Assembly: GCA_004376385.1 (NCBI GenBank)
Contig: SOJY01000149.1
Coordinates: 1-6,895, forward strand
Source: Candidatus Bathyarchaeum sp.
GTDB lineage: Archaea; Thermoproteota; Bathyarchaeia; Bathyarchaeales; Bathyarchaeaceae
Length of the DNA: 6,895 nt
Direction of reading: 5' to 3'
In this document: positions 5,187 to 6,895 of the stretch, piece by piece
Position numbering within the stretch: the stretch's first letter is position 1
Layout of the letters: each line of letters begins with the position of its first letter
Position numbers and translations under genes: made by a program
Notes under the pieces: model-generated
Told to the model about the DNA's origin: nothing
Database searches by the model: none
Seen by the model: only the letters and a program-made list of their open reading frames with translations

Positions 5187-6722
5187 ATGAAATCGTTCCT
5201 AGAAAGCCTAGTCTCAGAACAGACACGGAGAAGCTACAAGAGAGGAAAAAAAGAGGGAACAAGCAAATTCAAAGTTGAGAAAAAAGCTTTCTGGGGCAGC
5301 ATATTAGCTGTTTGCTTACTCACTCTTGTTTTCAGTTCTGCGTATTGGACGAGCGCAGCCAGAGAAATCACAACAGAAGAGAACAGTTTACTTTTAACCG
5401 ACGGTTCTAACCCGATGGACAGCAACTTAGACATTAACGGCGATGCTGTCCACAATTCTTCATTGCTTAACTCTACTGACCTGAAGGTTACAGGCGATTT
5501 ATGGAGCGGCTCAAACAATCGTACAGATGTTTTAGAATATCCAATAGAACCGTATGATTACCTCTTTTGGAAAGATGAAATTAACTACTTCGCTAAGAAT
5601 GGAACAACTGGAGAAATAGAATTTTCTGGAAGTGATATAACTCAACTTGTGGAGAATATAGTTTCTCTTTCAACTGATGGGCTTTTTCTTTGCTTCAAAA
5701 AAGGCGTTTATACACTGTCTTCCACTATCAGCATTACAGAAAAAAACGACATTCGAATTATGGGAGCAGGAAAAGAATTAACCAAATTTGCTGTATCGGC
5801 GGACATTACCGCTTTTAATATTACAGGAAACTCTGAAAGTCATAACTCACGATTTGAAATTTCAGACTGTTTGATTGATGCCGGAGATGTTTCCAGCACA
5901 AAATATGGAGTTTACATAAAACATATGGATTCAATACAACTTCATGATATGGCAGTAACATCTTTTGATACTCATGTTTATGTAGAAGATTGCCAAAAAC
6001 CAAGCGTTTACAATTTTGTGGTTTGGAGTGACACATCCTTCTCTTATGGATTCTACTTTAAGGGCTTCAATATAGACATAAAAATGCATGAGGTTTCCAT
6101 CTTACATTCCGATCCTAACGCTGATGGAATCAGATTCGAAAATTATGATTCGATTGAACTCTCTAAAGTATACGTTAATCCTACTCTAACAGAACAGGGG
6201 ACTGGATACGGTTTTGTGTTTGTCGATTGTAATTGGGTTCACTTAATAGGATGCATAGCTGACGGAAACGGAAACGCAGGATACTATATTAGCAGTGGAT
6301 ATGGATTTTTCTTTGTTAATTCTTGGGCTGGAAGTAATCTGAAAGGGCTTTTGTCTGTTGATGCAGACCAAATACAAATCAATTCTTCCCAATTTTACAG
6401 TAACGTAGAAACAGGAGTGACGATAACATCAGCAAACGAAACTTACCCATCCGCCTCAATTACGGGCAGTCACTTTTTACATAATGGAATATACGGACTT
6501 GAAATTGAAAACACAAATCATACGATAGTTGTCGGTAATCATTTTAGAAATAATACAATTTACGGAATCTACTATAATACAGGAAACGATTACGCCATCA
6601 TAAAGGATAATGATGCAACGGATAACATCCATGAAAACTATGACATATACATAAATACACCCCGTTCAGGAGGAAACGTTCACATAGATCAAAACTTCGG
6701 AAGAATTTATCACGCACCATAA
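5187..6722 (+). CDS. Membrane-anchored right-handed beta-helix surface protein (pectate-lyase-like fold)
   Basis: A 511-residue exported protein. Residues 1-34 are strongly basic, followed by one hydrophobic segment at about 36-54 (ILAVCLLTLVFSSAYW). The layout is an N-in signal anchor or a signal peptide with a possible cut near 57-58, and the rest lies outside the cell. Residues about 60-115 are a Ser/Asn/Asp-rich linker. Residues 122-150 carry YDYLFWKDEINYFAKNGTTG and EIEFSGSD, a lead-in I recall from other archaeal beta-helix proteins. From about 150 to 505 come short beta-strand turns typical of NosD or pectate-lyase-like parallel beta-helices, for example GIYGLEIENTNHTIVVGNHF and RNNTIYGIYYN. 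Nine N-X-S/T sequons (90, 95, 111, 138, 211, 399, 417, 444, 455) suggest N-glycosylation. Catalytic residues cannot be assigned, so polysaccharide binding or cleavage and an S-layer or adhesin role are all open. The gene is clearly more AT-rich than the arg operon. AGGAG at 5164-5168 lies 18 bases before the ATG, too far to be ideal. Confidence 0.85.
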   Translation: MKSFLESLVSEQTRRSYKRGKKEGTSKFKVEKKAFWGSILAVCLLTLVFSSAYWTSAAREITTEENSLLLTDGSNPMDSNLDINGDAVHNSSLLNSTDLKVTGDLWSGSNNRTDVLEYPIEPYDYLFWKDEINYFAKNGTTGEIEFSGSDITQLVENIVSLSTDGLFLCFKKGVYTLSSTISITEKNDIRIMGAGKELTKFAVSADITAFNITGNSESHNSRFEISDCLIDAGDVSSTKYGVYIKHMDSIQLHDMAVTSFDTHVYVEDCQKPSVYNFVVWSDTSFSYGFYFKGFNIDIKMHEVSILHSDPNADGIRFENYDSIELSKVYVNPTLTEQGTGYGFVFVDCNWVHLIGCIADGNGNAGYYISSGYGFFFVNSWAGSNLKGLLSVDADQIQINSSQFYSNVETGVTITSANETYPSASITGSHFLHNGIYGLEIENTNHTIVVGNHFRNNTIYGIYYNTGNDYAIIKDNDATDNIHENYDIYINTPRSGGNVHIDQNFGRIYHAP

Positions 6723-6819
6723 TATGGAGAAGATAAAAGTAGCTGTTTGTCAGAGCACCCTCATGTGACTGTTTGAAACAAAACGTATCCTTTTGTGGTG
6801 ACGTCTCCCGCAAATGTCC

Positions 6820-6837
6820 TTTTTCTAAAATGTTTTT
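6820..6837 (+). terminator. Candidate T-run terminator after the beta-helix gene
   Basis: Two TTTTT runs on the plus strand (6820-6824 and 6833-6837), with a TTTT at 6791-6794, lie about 100 bases after the stop codon. Archaeal transcription often ends at oligo-T without a hairpin. This is the only plausible end signal seen here. Confidence 0.35.
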
Positions 6838-6895
6838 GTAAGTCAAGATAAAAAAGAAGATTCTTGTCAATCAGATCGGAGTTTTGAAGAAAAAA

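Noticed and set aside
6598..6870. 90-codon minus-strand ORF at the right end
   Set aside because: It overlaps the C-terminal part of the beta-helix gene, has no recognisable domain, and looks like an antisense shadow with low-complexity Phe and Leu content.
6873..6881. AGATCGGAG, resembling the start of a sequencing adapter
   Set aside because: The match stops after eight or nine bases and normal sequence follows on both sides, so it is most likely chance.

Overview
The window looks archaeal, and most like a TACK-group archaeon of the Bathyarchaeia or Crenarchaeota kind. The reasons are BRE/TATA-type promoter elements, Shine-Dalgarno sites complementary to an archaeal 16S tail, a CarB N-terminus of crenarchaeal style (GSGAIKIGEAAEFDYSGSQ), an archaeal-type ACT protein, and a membrane-anchored, sequon-rich beta-helix surface protein. 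The taxon is inferred from protein style only, with no database search.

Left part (1-4173, minus strand): a compact gene run in the order argG (argininosuccinate synthase), argH (argininosuccinate lyase), carA and carB (carbamoyl-phosphate synthase, glutaminase and synthetase subunits). carB is cut by the window edge. ArgG and ArgH convert citrulline plus aspartate to arginine and fumarate. CarAB makes the carbamoyl phosphate needed for citrulline and for pyrimidines. Gaps are 56, 30 and 5 bp, so co-transcription is likely. argH and carA start with TTG and carB with GTG; for argH and carA a well-placed Shine-Dalgarno site supports the choice.

Middle (4174-4928): an 89-bp divergent control region separates argG from a plus-strand gene for a 221-residue ACT-domain protein. 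The region holds a symmetric TATATA box usable in both directions. It also holds a 9-bp inverted repeat around the predicted argG transcription start, and four TGGTCA-type half-sites at exact 20, 10 and 10 bp steps, the last overlapping the ACT gene start codon. The simplest reading is that the ACT protein is an amino-acid-sensing, autoregulated regulator of the arginine/carbamoyl-phosphate operon. This is the most interesting candidate system in the window and is an inference.

Right part (4929-6895): a 258-bp spacer contains a promoter-like element, a strong Shine-Dalgarno site in front of a possible 17-codon ORF, and a hairpin. It is followed by an AT-rich gene for a 511-residue, membrane-anchored, right-handed beta-helix protein. 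Its first 20 residues resemble the start of a tyrosine-recombinase core-binding domain. The last 173 bp show T-runs that could end transcription and no convincing gene.
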